64,000 nt of DNA from Globisporangium splendens (lineage: Eukaryota > Oomycota > Peronosporomycetes > Pythiales > Pythiaceae). The position numbers and the translations under genes were made by a program. The notes under the pieces are model-generated. The model saw only the letters and a list, made by a program, of their open reading frames with translations. It searched no databases and had not been told where the DNA came from. Where the stretch lies: positions 139,755 through 203,754 of the forward strand of contig VFIW01000080.1 of NCBI GenBank assembly GCA_006386115.1, written 5' to 3'. Position 1 is the stretch's first letter, and every line of letters begins with the position of its first letter. Below are positions 10,931 to 19,871 of this stretch, piece by piece.

Positions 10931-12902
10931 TTAAACCGTGAACGTTCGTTCCGACTGCATGTAGCCATTTGGGTCCAAGCGCACGCTTGGTGTCGTGAAC
11001 GCCGCACGTACGGTCCAGGCTCCTGTGGCCTCTTCCGTGAGATTCACAGCGATTTGGTCACGGAACTTCGTGACCTCACTGCCGTTGTGCAACCACTGGA
11101 TCGTGTATCTCTCGGCTGCAGCGAGCTTCGGGTTCGATTTGATGAAACCATCGGTCGCTGGACGCAACTGACCCAACGGGATCAGCTTCACCTCGACGGA
11201 TTTCCCGGAGACCACAACGTCGTCGATAAACTCAATGCGCGCCATAAACTTGAGCCACATGTTCTCTTGGCAGACAGCGCAGAACGAACTCGACGTCATG
11301 TTGCGCATCAGGCATTTTTCATTGTTCGGACGATACGACTTGGATTTGCTGATGTCGTACGTCGGGTAGATGCCGATGTAGTCTGGGTCGTCGAGTTTGT
11401 ACTCGGACTCATCCTTGTACTCGTAGATGACGGCATTGCAGAGCTGCTTGATGATGGGACCGTCGAACGAGCCTCCGCCCTGGATCTGAAGCGTGTGCGC
11501 TCCGGCCGAGAACCCATTCGTGGAGTTTGTCCACGAGTAGAAAGTGCGGTCCTTGAGACCGTTGGTTGTCCAGTTGAGTGGCACGCCGTCCAACACAACG
11601 CGCAACGAGTCATCAGTATCGACACCAGACGCCGAGATCAAGATGTACGACCGGTTGTACGCGCCTGTGGACGTGAACGTGATGTTGTACGCGCCTTGCT
11701 TGAGGTCATACCAGATGTGACGCTGGTACAACTGCGCCGCCTTTTGCTCGACGATCTTGGTCGGCTCCGTGAGCCAATGCTTCCACGTGACCGAATTCAC
11801 GGCTCGCACGGAATTCGCGCCGCGGTACACGTACCCACCATCGTATTCTTCGCCAACGTTGCTGTGCAATGCAATGGGGGAGAAACAATTTCAGATTCGC
11901 TCGCTCAAAGAATCGGTCGGTTGAAATTAAACGTACCCAAAGTTGTGGCCCATTTCGTGGCGTAGCACGACCGTCCCGGAGCTCACGGAGCTCGTCGAGA
12001 TCACAAATTCGCCGCCAAGACCGCCGTAAAAGGCGTCGTTACCGATCAGCGAAGGGAAATCGCAGGCATCGGTGCCAACGGAAGCGCACAACGTGCGTGC
12101 TTTCTCTGGATTGGTCGCGTACACGCCTCGAAGCTCCGTGCCATCTGTACACGCACACAGTCGCCAAGTTAGATTCACTCCTATGAGCTACTAAATGAGA
12201 AACATGCAGCATACCTCGGTACAAGCCGAACACGGTGTCCTTGGGCACACTGCCGACGCCGATGCCCGATTCGCGGGACGGCAAGTACGCGGCCCAGATG
12301 TTGAACAGTGGGAGATACTGCGCGAACGTGTCGCCCGTGAACATCTCGTCCGTCAAGCGCTGGATGTCGTCAAAGAACTTGGTCTCCTCGGCCGCCGTGT
12401 ACCCGTCTCCCATGAACACGACGTCGATACGATTCGACGGGTTCCCCGAGTCCACGAGCTTCTTAATCACCGGCGTATCCTCCTCCTGCACAGTGACACC
12501 GCCTCGAAGGAAGCTGGAGGTAGCCGTAGACAGAAGAGATGGAGAAACGCGGAGATTGGTATCTGCGCATCGCTCGAGGATCCGCGCATCGACGGCCTGA
12601 GCGCTTCCTCCAAAGATCTCGACGATTTTTTGCGCTTCTGGCTCGTCTTGCAAAAGCAGCAGCTCTTCTTTCGAGACGCGGTTCTGGCGGCCGACCGATT
12701 GCTCAACGACATCCGTCGGAGTCTTGATTGCGCGATGCAGTTGCGTGAGCTCCGTAGGTTTGAGCACGGAGCACACCGACGTCGCCGAGTCGACGAGGAT
12801 CTTGGCCGAGTACGTCGGCACAGTGGCGGCATCAGCAAGCTGGTGAACCGGGTTGCCGAGTGCAACCCAGACAAGAAGCGCGATGCAACACGAGAGCTTC
12901 AT
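10931..12902 (-). CDS. Secreted metallopeptidase, IgA-peptidase M64-like (copy C)
   Basis: Three exons, 12902-12215, 12144-11937 and 11861-10931, are separated by GT-AG introns of 70 bp (12145-12214, with a CTAAC branch-like site) and 75 bp (11862-11936). The joined frame gives 608 residues, the same length as copy A. The signal peptide is MKLSCCIALLVWVALG. The second intron falls inside the zinc site: HEMGHNFG ends exon 2 and NVGEEYDGG starts exon 3. All metal-binding residues are present. The C-terminal third is almost identical to copy B, including LMRNMTSSSFCAVCQENMW, while the N-terminal part is more divergent, which suggests gene conversion at the 3' end. Confidence 0.88.
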
Positions 12903-12951
12903 GAGGAGCTGGTGGATGAGACTGGGAAGTCAAGGACACTTGAGGCAGCCG

Positions 12952-12972
12952 CTGCAAAACAAGAAGTGAGGG
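12952..12972 (-). promoter_or_regulatory. Initiator-like block of M64 gene C
   Basis: The minus strand reads CCCTCACTTCTTGTTTTGCAG, closely similar to GACTCACTTTTCATTTTGCAG before gene B and to the block before gene A. It is about 50 bases before the ATG at 12902 and matches 12 of 16 initiator positions. Its conservation across the three paralogues supports a role in transcription start. Confidence 0.5.
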
Positions 12973-13699
12973 AAGAAAAAAGCTCTTGGAAAAGCGATTT
13001 AACCTCCACTGCCTCCTCCCGCGTCAACGTCCAGTCATCTGGACCGCTTTCGTCGAGTCACGGAGTGGGATGTGTGGGTGCATGCAGGACTGGAATCAGA
13101 GCGAGGCCACGCGCAGGAGAAGAGATTGAGGTGATGGCGAACAGAGGGATTAAGCGCAGGATTGTCATTCGAGTCATCATTTCTGCGAGCACTGTTGCAC
13201 GCACAGTCACCCGCGATGGATCTGATAACAGCCACTCGGACTAAACAGGGGCTATTTGAAGAACTGACCACTTTAGAAAGTCCGAAGAGGTGAGTGGGAA
13301 TGCTCAGCAGTTTACTGAGTCCAGTTCGCCACTACTAGAAAGGGGACAATGGTATTTTCGCAGTGCATACGTCCCCTATTCAGTGGGAAACGCGATCAGT
13401 AACCACTTGTTTCTGTTGCGCACAGAAAAGGGGACTGCACTCCCGACCATCGACATCAGTGGGTCTTTGAAGGTGCTGAGAATTGACCCACCAGCTCAAT
13501 TGCGGGATAATCCCACTCAATTTACCCCAATACATCACATTGCAAACGGGTATTTCCCATCGAAAAGAGTTGAGATTTGACGACTGCAATTCTTTACGTG
13601 TTTACTTTGAGTGGCTCGTTGGAGCGATGTACTGACTTTGTTTACTCGTAGACAACCAGGTACTGAATGAGGTACGACCAGTGACGTCACTGCTCACAT
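12973..13699. other. Intergenic
   Basis: It lies between the 5' end of M64 gene C and the 3' end of the gene at 13700. A 96-codon frame at 13290 lacks recognisable features. The stretch 13330-13560 has several copies of GGGGAC/GTCCCC and GTGGG/CCCAC words that could pair, but no clear element boundary is seen. Confidence 0.4.
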
Positions 13700-14599
13700 C
13701 TAAAACTCCGGCAATGGACGCAGCAGCCACTTGTGGTTCTCCTGCAGCGGCCCATCGGAACGCGCCGTGAGCGCAAAGCGGCGCTCCTGGTCGCGCAGCA
13801 GGTCCGACGCGTAGAGGTACACGTCGTACTGGCGGTTGTAGAGCGCGAACACGTCGCGGCTGAACGAGTGGAGCTCCCAGCGACCCTTGTCCTCCGGGTT
13901 GCCGCCGCAGCGCGAGAACGCAAAGTGGCTGCCGTGGTGGCAGTGGTCGTGGCGCGTCTCGGACGTGTAGATGTACTCGTCGTGGTACTTGGCGTTCACG
14001 AGGTAGAACCACGTCTTGTCGTCGTTGCCCGGACGCAGCTGCCATTGCGCCTCGATGTTCTCGCGGCTCGGTGCCCATGGCTGCGTCCACGTGAACGCAA
14101 AGCGGCGCTCCGAGTCGTACTTGAGATCGTCAGCAGGCAAGTAGAGACGCTCGTTGCGCGTGATGCTCTCGAGTTGCACCGGGTGGCCGTACACGATCTC
14201 GTGGACCGCAGGCGCGTACCATTCGAACCACATCTGGTCGACGCGCGGCTTGCTCGGCGTGTGGTCGAGCGTGGCCATCAATTCGTAGATAAAGTACGCG
14301 AGCGCGAGACTGTGGCGGCGGTGGTTGCTCGTGAGCATCTGCGCGTCCACTTGGAGCAGCACGAGGCAGCCGTCGAGCTTGTGCTCTGGTTCTGGCAGCT
14401 CGCGGAAGAACTCGATGAGCACGCTCAGGTGGTACTCGCCGCACGAGTACTTTTCGCGCAGGATCGCGTCCATGAAGCCGTACGCGTTGCCGTAGACGTT
14501 CGGGAGCTCCATGAACTTCTTGACGGCCTTGTGGATCTTGATCTCGGAGCCCGAGAGCTTCTTCTGGATCTTGTGGATGTGCTCGTGGCAGTACTCCAT
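13700..14599 (-). CDS. Conserved protein of unknown function, paralogue of the gene at 4357-5280
   Basis: An intronless gene for 299 residues, starting at MEYCHEHIHK (ATG at 14599). The frame stays open upstream to 14881, but that part is low in conserved content and is read as leader. Blocks shared with the other copy are LPNVY, FMDAILR, RPRVDQMWFEW, APAVHE, PGNDDKTWFYLVNAKY and VYLYASD. The helical first half and W/LVN/Y-repeat second half are as in the paralogue. It has no signal peptide or membrane segment. The product family is not recognised. GC content is higher than in the neighbours, and a long open frame lies on the opposite strand (rejected as a shadow). Confidence 0.8.
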   Translation of the reverse strand: MEYCHEHIHKIQKKLSGSEIKIHKAVKKFMELPNVYGNAYGFMDAILREKYSCGEYHLSVLIEFFRELPEPEHKLDGCLVLLQVDAQMLTSNHRRHSLALAYFIYELMATLDHTPSKPRVDQMWFEWYAPAVHEIVYGHPVQLESITRNERLYLPADDLKYDSERRFAFTWTQPWAPSRENIEAQWQLRPGNDDKTWFYLVNAKYHDEYIYTSETRHDHCHHGSHFAFSRCGGNPEDKGRWELHSFSRDVFALYNRQYDVYLYASDLLRDQERRFALTARSDGPLQENHKWLLRPLPEF

Positions 14600-15706
14600 G
14601 GTTGTCGATAGAGGAGGGAGGGCTTGTGTGTTCGAGGTGGGAAAATCGAAAGTGAGACGTCTAGAAAGGAGCTCATCGCGGCTGCTTGCGGAGACCTTCG
14701 CAAGAGGAGAAAACCACCCGAGTCGAAACGCCTCAGCGAGCCGCGTGGTCCCGTCCGTACTTAGATGCGTCTGCGCGTGGGTGAATGCCGGGGGAGAGCA
14801 AGCAGCAACTGAGACTTCTCGGTGAGACAAAGATTGACGCAACCGCGTTTGATGATGGCAGGCCACACTCAGTCCTAACAATATCCGTTGGCTCGGTTAT
14901 TGCCATCATATGCGTCATTCTGCCTGCAGTGTCATAAATTTGTGTGGCAAGCTCTTTGCAGCATCTTTTGATGATTTTGCAGGTCACACAGTGGAAAAAG
15001 GGCACACAGCACGTCGGCGCTTCATGTCTCTTGTCACTGTGCGTTTGGCGGTCGCATCCCAGTTGGCTGCTGCTGCCGAGAGCGCCTTGCACTTGGGCTC
15101 ATGTCGCGCATGTGTAAAGGGGTCGAATGTCAAGAGACCGCGTCATCTGTCTGCTTGGCGGACGAGGACAAATCGTTGCACGTTGGACGAAACGCGAGTC
15201 TGTGGTGCTGATCAGAGCATCTCTTTATCCGAGTCATCCGCCCGCACGTGGCGGTGGATCTTTGCCAAATGCAAGCGAGTCCGTGGTACTGAGTATGCGA
15301 AAAACGAACGTCAGCAGAGTTCAGTGACCCCGTTCGCTCAGCTGGATCCTGAGGGGAATCGGACGTTGAAGTGCAAATAAAGGAAATGGAAAATAATGAA
15401 GCGTCAGATAACTGGAGAACGCAGGGGTTTTTGCACGAGCAATTGAAATTTGGAGCCAAATTTAGCAACAAGTGAAAGTTGCGCACCCACATCATTTTGT
15501 ATCACAGGTGAAAAACTTGGAAAAACATTGAGTTTATCGAGTCGTGGGGTTTTCTTTTAAAACCTACATTTCTTATATTGGGTTTACTTCAGCAAAACCC
15601 CATCGAAGCTCTCTCGATGCTGTCGGTCCGAGTCAACAAGAACTCACCGAGTTTCTCTCCTTCATACGAGAGTCCAGTAAGCTTAAACCGTGCAAGTTCC
15701 TCCGCG

Positions 15707-15772
15707 AGAAAAACCTCTCGACGCCTACATCTTCACTGTAGAGTGAACATGCAAGCGTCGAGAGGTTTTTCT
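15707..15772. repeat. Perfect 18-bp inverted repeat (hairpin)
   Basis: Arms 15707-15724 and 15755-15772 are exact reverse complements around a 30-base spacer. The spacer itself starts with a CTACA...TGTAG mini-stem (15725-15741). A transcript from either strand would form a stable hairpin. Confidence 0.85.
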
Positions 15773-16020
15773 TGTGCCTACTTAGCATGTTGTGCATCCT
15801 GACAGAGCATCAGAAAATTACCGATGCTGCACTGTTCACATGAAACCTTGCGCCACTCCACAAAAGTGGATATGCACTCTCACCCTTGTCAGCACTAAGC
15901 ATGCTATAGCACGAGTGTTTTGCTCTACGTCGTCATGCGAAGTGTGGTGAGTGGATTCACCGTGCAAAAATAAACCGTTCTAAAAGCCGATGTTGGGCTC
16001 AACCTCAATCGGGTTTCTCT

Positions 16021-16080
16021 AAATAAACCGAAAAGGGTTTTGATGATAAAAGTTCATTGACAATGCTCTTCGGTTTATTT
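16021..16080. repeat. 12-bp inverted repeat, AAATAAACCGAA arms
   Basis: Arms 16021-16032 and 16069-16080 are perfect reverse complements with a 36-base spacer. A further direct copy of AAATAAACCG lies at ~15969. Confidence 0.7.
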
Positions 16081-16472
16081 CGTCCGCTTAAACCTGTTGC
16101 TGTTCAATTGGTGCATCGAAAATGCCACCTTCAATGGTTGTAGTTCATGCAACTCAACTCTCAGCATTAAAGCTGTTTACTCGGCAATGTCAACCAACGT
16201 CTGGGCGAAGTGCACTTGTCTGTCGGTGCCCATCGAGGGTTGACTGCTTTAGATGTACCCACTATACCCTCTGTGGGTGAAGCAGAGCTTGAATGGTCCA
16301 ATCCAAAGGCTGAGTGACGCAGGCATTCACTTGACGTTTGCTAGAGCGCGAAAAAGAAAAGAAAAGACGCAGAGAGCAAACCAAACAGAAAATACAAAAG
16401 ACATCCATCACTGACAATCCCTCGCGCGTGTTCACACCCAGAGTAGACGCACACGTACACAAATATATCACG

Positions 16473-17585
16473 CTAGCTTTCGTTTGTTTCTCCCGCTAGG
16501 TCCAGTCGCTGAAACGGTTGCTCCATTTCTTGAAATTCTCCCTCGCACTGTTTCGTCTCGCCTTCTTTCTCGCGCTTTGCTCTCTCACGGCGTTTCCTCT
16601 GGTGAACTTCCTCGCTCTCATCGTCGGCCAAATCTTTAAACTTGCTATGAAGACTACTAAGAAGCTGCGTGGACGCTTCTCGTTCGTTGCATCTTTTGGA
16701 GAGGTTGTCAATGAATTGGCAAGCTTTTTTGTGAACTTTGGAGTCCCAGTCAGCCGTCAACTGCTCCACGGACGTCGGTTTGTCACAATGCGCTTCCGCA
16801 TGCTCGCTTGCAGCCTGCTCTTCACAGCCTGCTTTTACGCCTTTGTCTGTTGTCAATCGTCTGACATTCACACACTCGATGATGGCTTCTTCGAGGCATT
16901 CCAAAAACTGACGTTCATCCTCTCGGAACTCGGAGCGCAACCCCACTGTTGGAGGATCAGCGTCTGGCTCGTATCCGCAAATCTTCTTGAAATCCATGAC
17001 CAACTTGGCCTTCTGGTCGTCTCCGATCACGACGTGGTCGAGATCTATGGCGCCGTGCGCGAAGCCGCGCTCGTGCAAATACAGCAGTGCGAGCAGCACT
17101 TCATACAGCACGCGGAACACGCGATTGTAGTTGTTGCCCTCAGTCACGTACTCGCGGAAAGCTTGGCCGTGCTCGCAGACAAACACGTTTGGCGTCGTGC
17201 CGTACAGGGTGAGGAGATGCGGATGGCTGAGCTGTTTCCATCCCTTGATAGACCCCTGGAACGAAGTGTGATGCAGATCCTTGTCTTCACCCTGCTTGTC
17301 ATGCATCGCGCCAAGCACTTTCGCGCCGAGTCGCTCTTCGTTGTTGCTACTGATCTGACTGTCGATGGTCCAAATTCGCGAGCTAAGTCCACGACGCAGG
17401 CAGCCGTTCGCGGGCGAAACGATGTTGATATCGTTAATCTGCCATGGATAATCGGACGTAGAAGCCGGTGGCGCTATCTCTTCGTGTTCATCGCTGAGGG
17501 AGGTTTCTTTCATTTCTTCATCACTCATCGTCGCTGTCGCCACGCAGTAGAGCAGCGATTGTGTCTTATCCCGCAAAGATGCCAA
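16473..17585 (-). CDS. Pseudokinase of the TKL cluster (K2)
   Basis: An intronless gene for 370 residues; the start may instead be the second methionine, MSDEEMKE at 17528. The kinase-like core has SHPHLLTLYG and LLYLHERGFAHG, but the catalytic motif is HGA instead of HxD, the metal-binding Asn is replaced (DLDHVVIGD) and DFG reads DFK. A glycine-rich loop is not apparent. These losses make phosphotransfer unlikely. The C-terminal ~100 residues are highly charged and probably coiled coil or disordered. It lacks the helical N-terminal domain and zinc ribbon of the other members. It could be a regulatory partner of the active kinases nearby (inference). Confidence 0.8.
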   Translation of the reverse strand: MASLRDKTQSLLYCVATATMSDEEMKETSLSDEHEEIAPPASTSDYPWQINDINIVSPANGCLRRGLSSRIWTIDSQISSNNEERLGAKVLGAMHDKQGEDKDLHHTSFQGSIKGWKQLSHPHLLTLYGTTPNVFVCEHGQAFREYVTEGNNYNRVFRVLYEVLLALLYLHERGFAHGAIDLDHVVIGDDQKAKLVMDFKKICGYEPDADPPTVGLRSEFREDERQFLECLEEAIIECVNVRRLTTDKGVKAGCEEQAASEHAEAHCDKPTSVEQLTADWDSKVHKKACQFIDNLSKRCNEREASTQLLSSLHSKFKDLADDESEEVHQRKRRERAKREKEGETKQCEGEFQEMEQPFQRLDLAGETNES

Positions 17586-17630
17586 ATGAGGCTTCCTTCT
17601 CTTGCTGCTTCATAAATCAGTGTGGTCATT

Positions 17631-17669
17631 CTCTCTATCTATCTATCTCTCCCTCTCTCTCTCTCTCTT
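17631..17669. repeat. Microsatellite, (ATCT)n followed by (CT)n
   Basis: A short run of ATCT units passes into CT dinucleotides upstream of the K2 gene. Likely polymorphic. Confidence 0.9.
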
Positions 17670-17875
17670 GGAGAGCGAATCCTCCCTCCCATTTGGTTCA
17701 TGATCGTACTGTAGCCATGCAAGCTTCAATGAAGTCGTCGCAGCAGGTCACTCTCTTGAGGTACTGCGCAGTTGCATAGCTGAGTCAGCCTTTCATATTT
17801 TGTTGAATATGTGAATACAAGGGATAGAGTTCACGCCAGCATTTCAACACTGAACTGACCAGCAGCAACTCACTG

Positions 17876-18978
17876 ATGGCGATGGCTGCGCTGCGAGTCC
17901 TGCGGCGCGGGGTCGGGGGTGTTCTGGCCCAATGGCCGCTCGTGACGGAGCCGTCGCACCGATGCCGTCGCTGTGTCTCCGTTCAAATGTCTTCCCGCAG
18001 CTTCTCTTCGAGTGCTGGACCGTCTTCATCTGCGAAAGCGACGAGCGAGACCGTGGACGACGAGCGGATCATCTCGGCGCTTGTTGTGAACAGACCAGGT
18101 GCGAACCTTGTGTTGCTTGTGCTGTCTTCTAGCGCGAAGTTGAGTTGTGACGCATTATGCTTTGCCGCGATACAGGAACGCTGGCACAAATCGCTGACGT
18201 GTTTGGGTATGCGGACCAGAACATCACTAGGCTCTGTGTACGCTCGACGGTCGTGCCGGAGTTGTCTCGGGTCACCATCACGTGCCGAATGCGAGAACAA
18301 GAGCTCGTGGGGCTCCAGAAGCGATTGCGCGCGCTTGTATCGGTGACGTTCTTCCATATCACGTCGATGGCGTCCTGCGTGCAAAACAACGAGTTCCTGC
18401 TGCGGTCCCAAGTGCTCGTTCGCATCGTGCGCGACGACGCAAAGCATGACCAACTCATGGCGTTACTTGAGCGATACACGGCCGAGATCGTGTTTGGACA
18501 AGACAGCTCAGTGATTCCAGAAGAAGGATTGACGGTTCCGGATACAGAAGATATCAATTACGACAAAGCAGTCGAAAGTGCGATGCAGCAGAGCCAACAC
18601 GCTCATGATGACGATGGTGATGGCGAGATCTTCCTGCATTTGGCGCACGAGCCGGCACAGATCGATGCCTTCGCAGGCGAGCTCAGTGAGTTAGGCTTCA
18701 CGATTCTGGAACTGCAAAACTGTGGACCGTTGTTTCTGGATACGTCCCAGTCGACATTGGATACCGAGAGCTCTACAAGCTTCACGCGCGAGGTAGCCAC
18801 GGAAGTCGAGAAGCTCGTCACGATGCCGGAGATTTCCGATTACCAATTGCCGCAAAACGTCAAAGATACCGCCAAGTTGGACGAATCTGCCCACAATTAT
18901 GAAGCCGAGATCATGGATGCAGATTATTTGCAGCAAATCCCTCTCACGTCCACTTTCAAGCTGCACACGAATGAATAA
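17876..18978 (+). CDS. ILV6: Acetolactate synthase regulatory (small) subunit
   Basis: Two exons, 17876-18098 and 18176-18978, join across a 77-bp GT-AG intron and give 341 residues. The N-terminus is rich in Arg, Ser and hydrophobic residues and fits a mitochondrial presequence. An ACT domain follows at ~65-140: IISALVVNRPGTLAQIADVF, then NITRLCVRSTVVPELSRVTI. A second alpha-beta region is at ~150-190. It binds the catalytic subunit and confers valine feedback on the first step of branched-chain amino acid synthesis. The C-terminal ~150 residues are an extension not seen in bacterial IlvH (about 160 residues). The TAA at 18976 is followed in the same frame, without another stop, by the P-loop kinase-like sequence that ends at 19719. 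Confidence 0.85.
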
Positions 18979-19038
18979 GGGTACTTCTCGAACGAACGGC
19001 TCAGCTTGCATGCTCGGATTGCACATCAGCTGTACGAA

Positions 19039-19719
19039 ATGGCTCCACAGGATATCAGTATCCCGCGATTTGTGCTGCTGATCGGAATTCCAGGTGCTGG
19101 TAAATCCACGATCCTCGGTCACCTCGAACTGATTGGGCAGCTCCAACTCGGAGATTTCGTGAATTTCGATGTCGATGATGTGATCGCGCTGTTGCCAGAA
19201 TTTTACCACGCAATGCTGAACATTGGATTGGGCAATGAACCGAATCTGGACTCAGCAACAAAGAGAAACAACATTCCTAACCCCCAGGTGCGGTATCAGA
19301 TGTGCCGAGACGAGGCGCGGTTTATCCTGAAAAAGAACCTGTACAGCGCAATCATGAGCCGCAAAAACATCATTTTGCATGGAAGTGGGAAAAGCTTCAC
19401 CAGCTACGCCAATATCATCGATCAAGTCAAGTCGGCTGGGTTCGATACGCATGTCGTGTGCTTGGACATCCCTGTCGAGGTTGCTTACGAACGTGTGGAA
19501 AAGCGCAGCAATGGATACGGTCGCAATGTACCGCACTCGCTTGTCGACTTCACTTCGTCTTTGATCACGCGGAATTTCCGACGCCTTGCGACTCGCGTCC
19601 CGAATGCGCATCTTTTTGATAGTACCGAGATTCCACCTCGGCTAGTATGGAGCAAGCAACGGTCGGAGGTAGCGGTGGAAGATCCTGATGATCCTGTGCA
19701 ACGAAGATACAAATTGTAA
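19039..19719 (+). CDS. Zeta-toxin-family P-loop kinase-like domain, in frame with ILV6
   Basis: 226 residues from the first ATG at 19039. The Walker A motif GIPGAGKST is near the N-terminus, with further blocks NFDVDDVIALLPEF, LHGSGKS and PVEVAYERVEKRSNGYGR typical of zeta-toxin/P-loop NTPase family proteins, which in eukaryotes are usually ordinary small-molecule kinases. Codons between the ILV6 stop (18976-18978) and this ATG are open in the same frame and look coding. There are only 60 bases in between, too few for a normal promoter. It is therefore either the 3' part of a fused gene cut by one stop, or a reading frame reached by readthrough, reinitiation or an alternative transcript. Substrate unknown. 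Confidence 0.65.
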   Translation: MAPQDISIPRFVLLIGIPGAGKSTILGHLELIGQLQLGDFVNFDVDDVIALLPEFYHAMLNIGLGNEPNLDSATKRNNIPNPQVRYQMCRDEARFILKKNLYSAIMSRKNIILHGSGKSFTSYANIIDQVKSAGFDTHVVCLDIPVEVAYERVEKRSNGYGRNVPHSLVDFTSSLITRNFRRLATRVPNAHLFDSTEIPPRLVWSKQRSEVAVEDPDDPVQRRYKL

Positions 19720-19871
19720 GATAAAAGTGCAACCTCATGCGGTTGGCTTGGGAGCGTTCTGAATTAGACCTGCACACAGAAAATGGCTGAACCTTCTGCG
19801 CTGGACACATCGTGGACTTGTGCAATTTTCCTTTATCTACATATCTTTGCCTCGTGTGATTTTCTGCTGTT

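Larger units (their letters stand above)
14600..16472. other. Long intergenic region with inverted repeats
   Basis: Almost 1.9 kb without a credible gene. It contains a perfect 18-bp hairpin at 15707-15772, a 12-bp inverted repeat at 16021-16080 and repeated AAATAAACCG, GGGTTTT and AAAACCC words between 15545 and 16085. These suggest a decayed non-autonomous element or a small-RNA locus, without proof of either. Several open frames of 60-150 codons are present but look random. Confidence 0.5.

Noticed and set aside
10799..11965. 388-codon plus-strand frame over M64 copy C
   Set aside because: Antisense of a verified multi-exon metallopeptidase gene; it crosses an intron boundary without change of character. 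The same applies to 12195-13244, 5690-6352 and the minus-strand frame 9458-10171.
13733..14611. 292-codon plus-strand frame
   Set aside because: Val/Arg/Leu-rich shadow of the GC-rich gene on the minus strand at 13700-14599, with no domain of its own.
16518..17615. 365-codon plus-strand frame with hydrophobic start, over K2
   Set aside because: It is the antisense of the K2 pseudokinase, which has recognisable kinase landmarks; the plus-strand translation has none and its hydrophobicity follows from the charged codons opposite.
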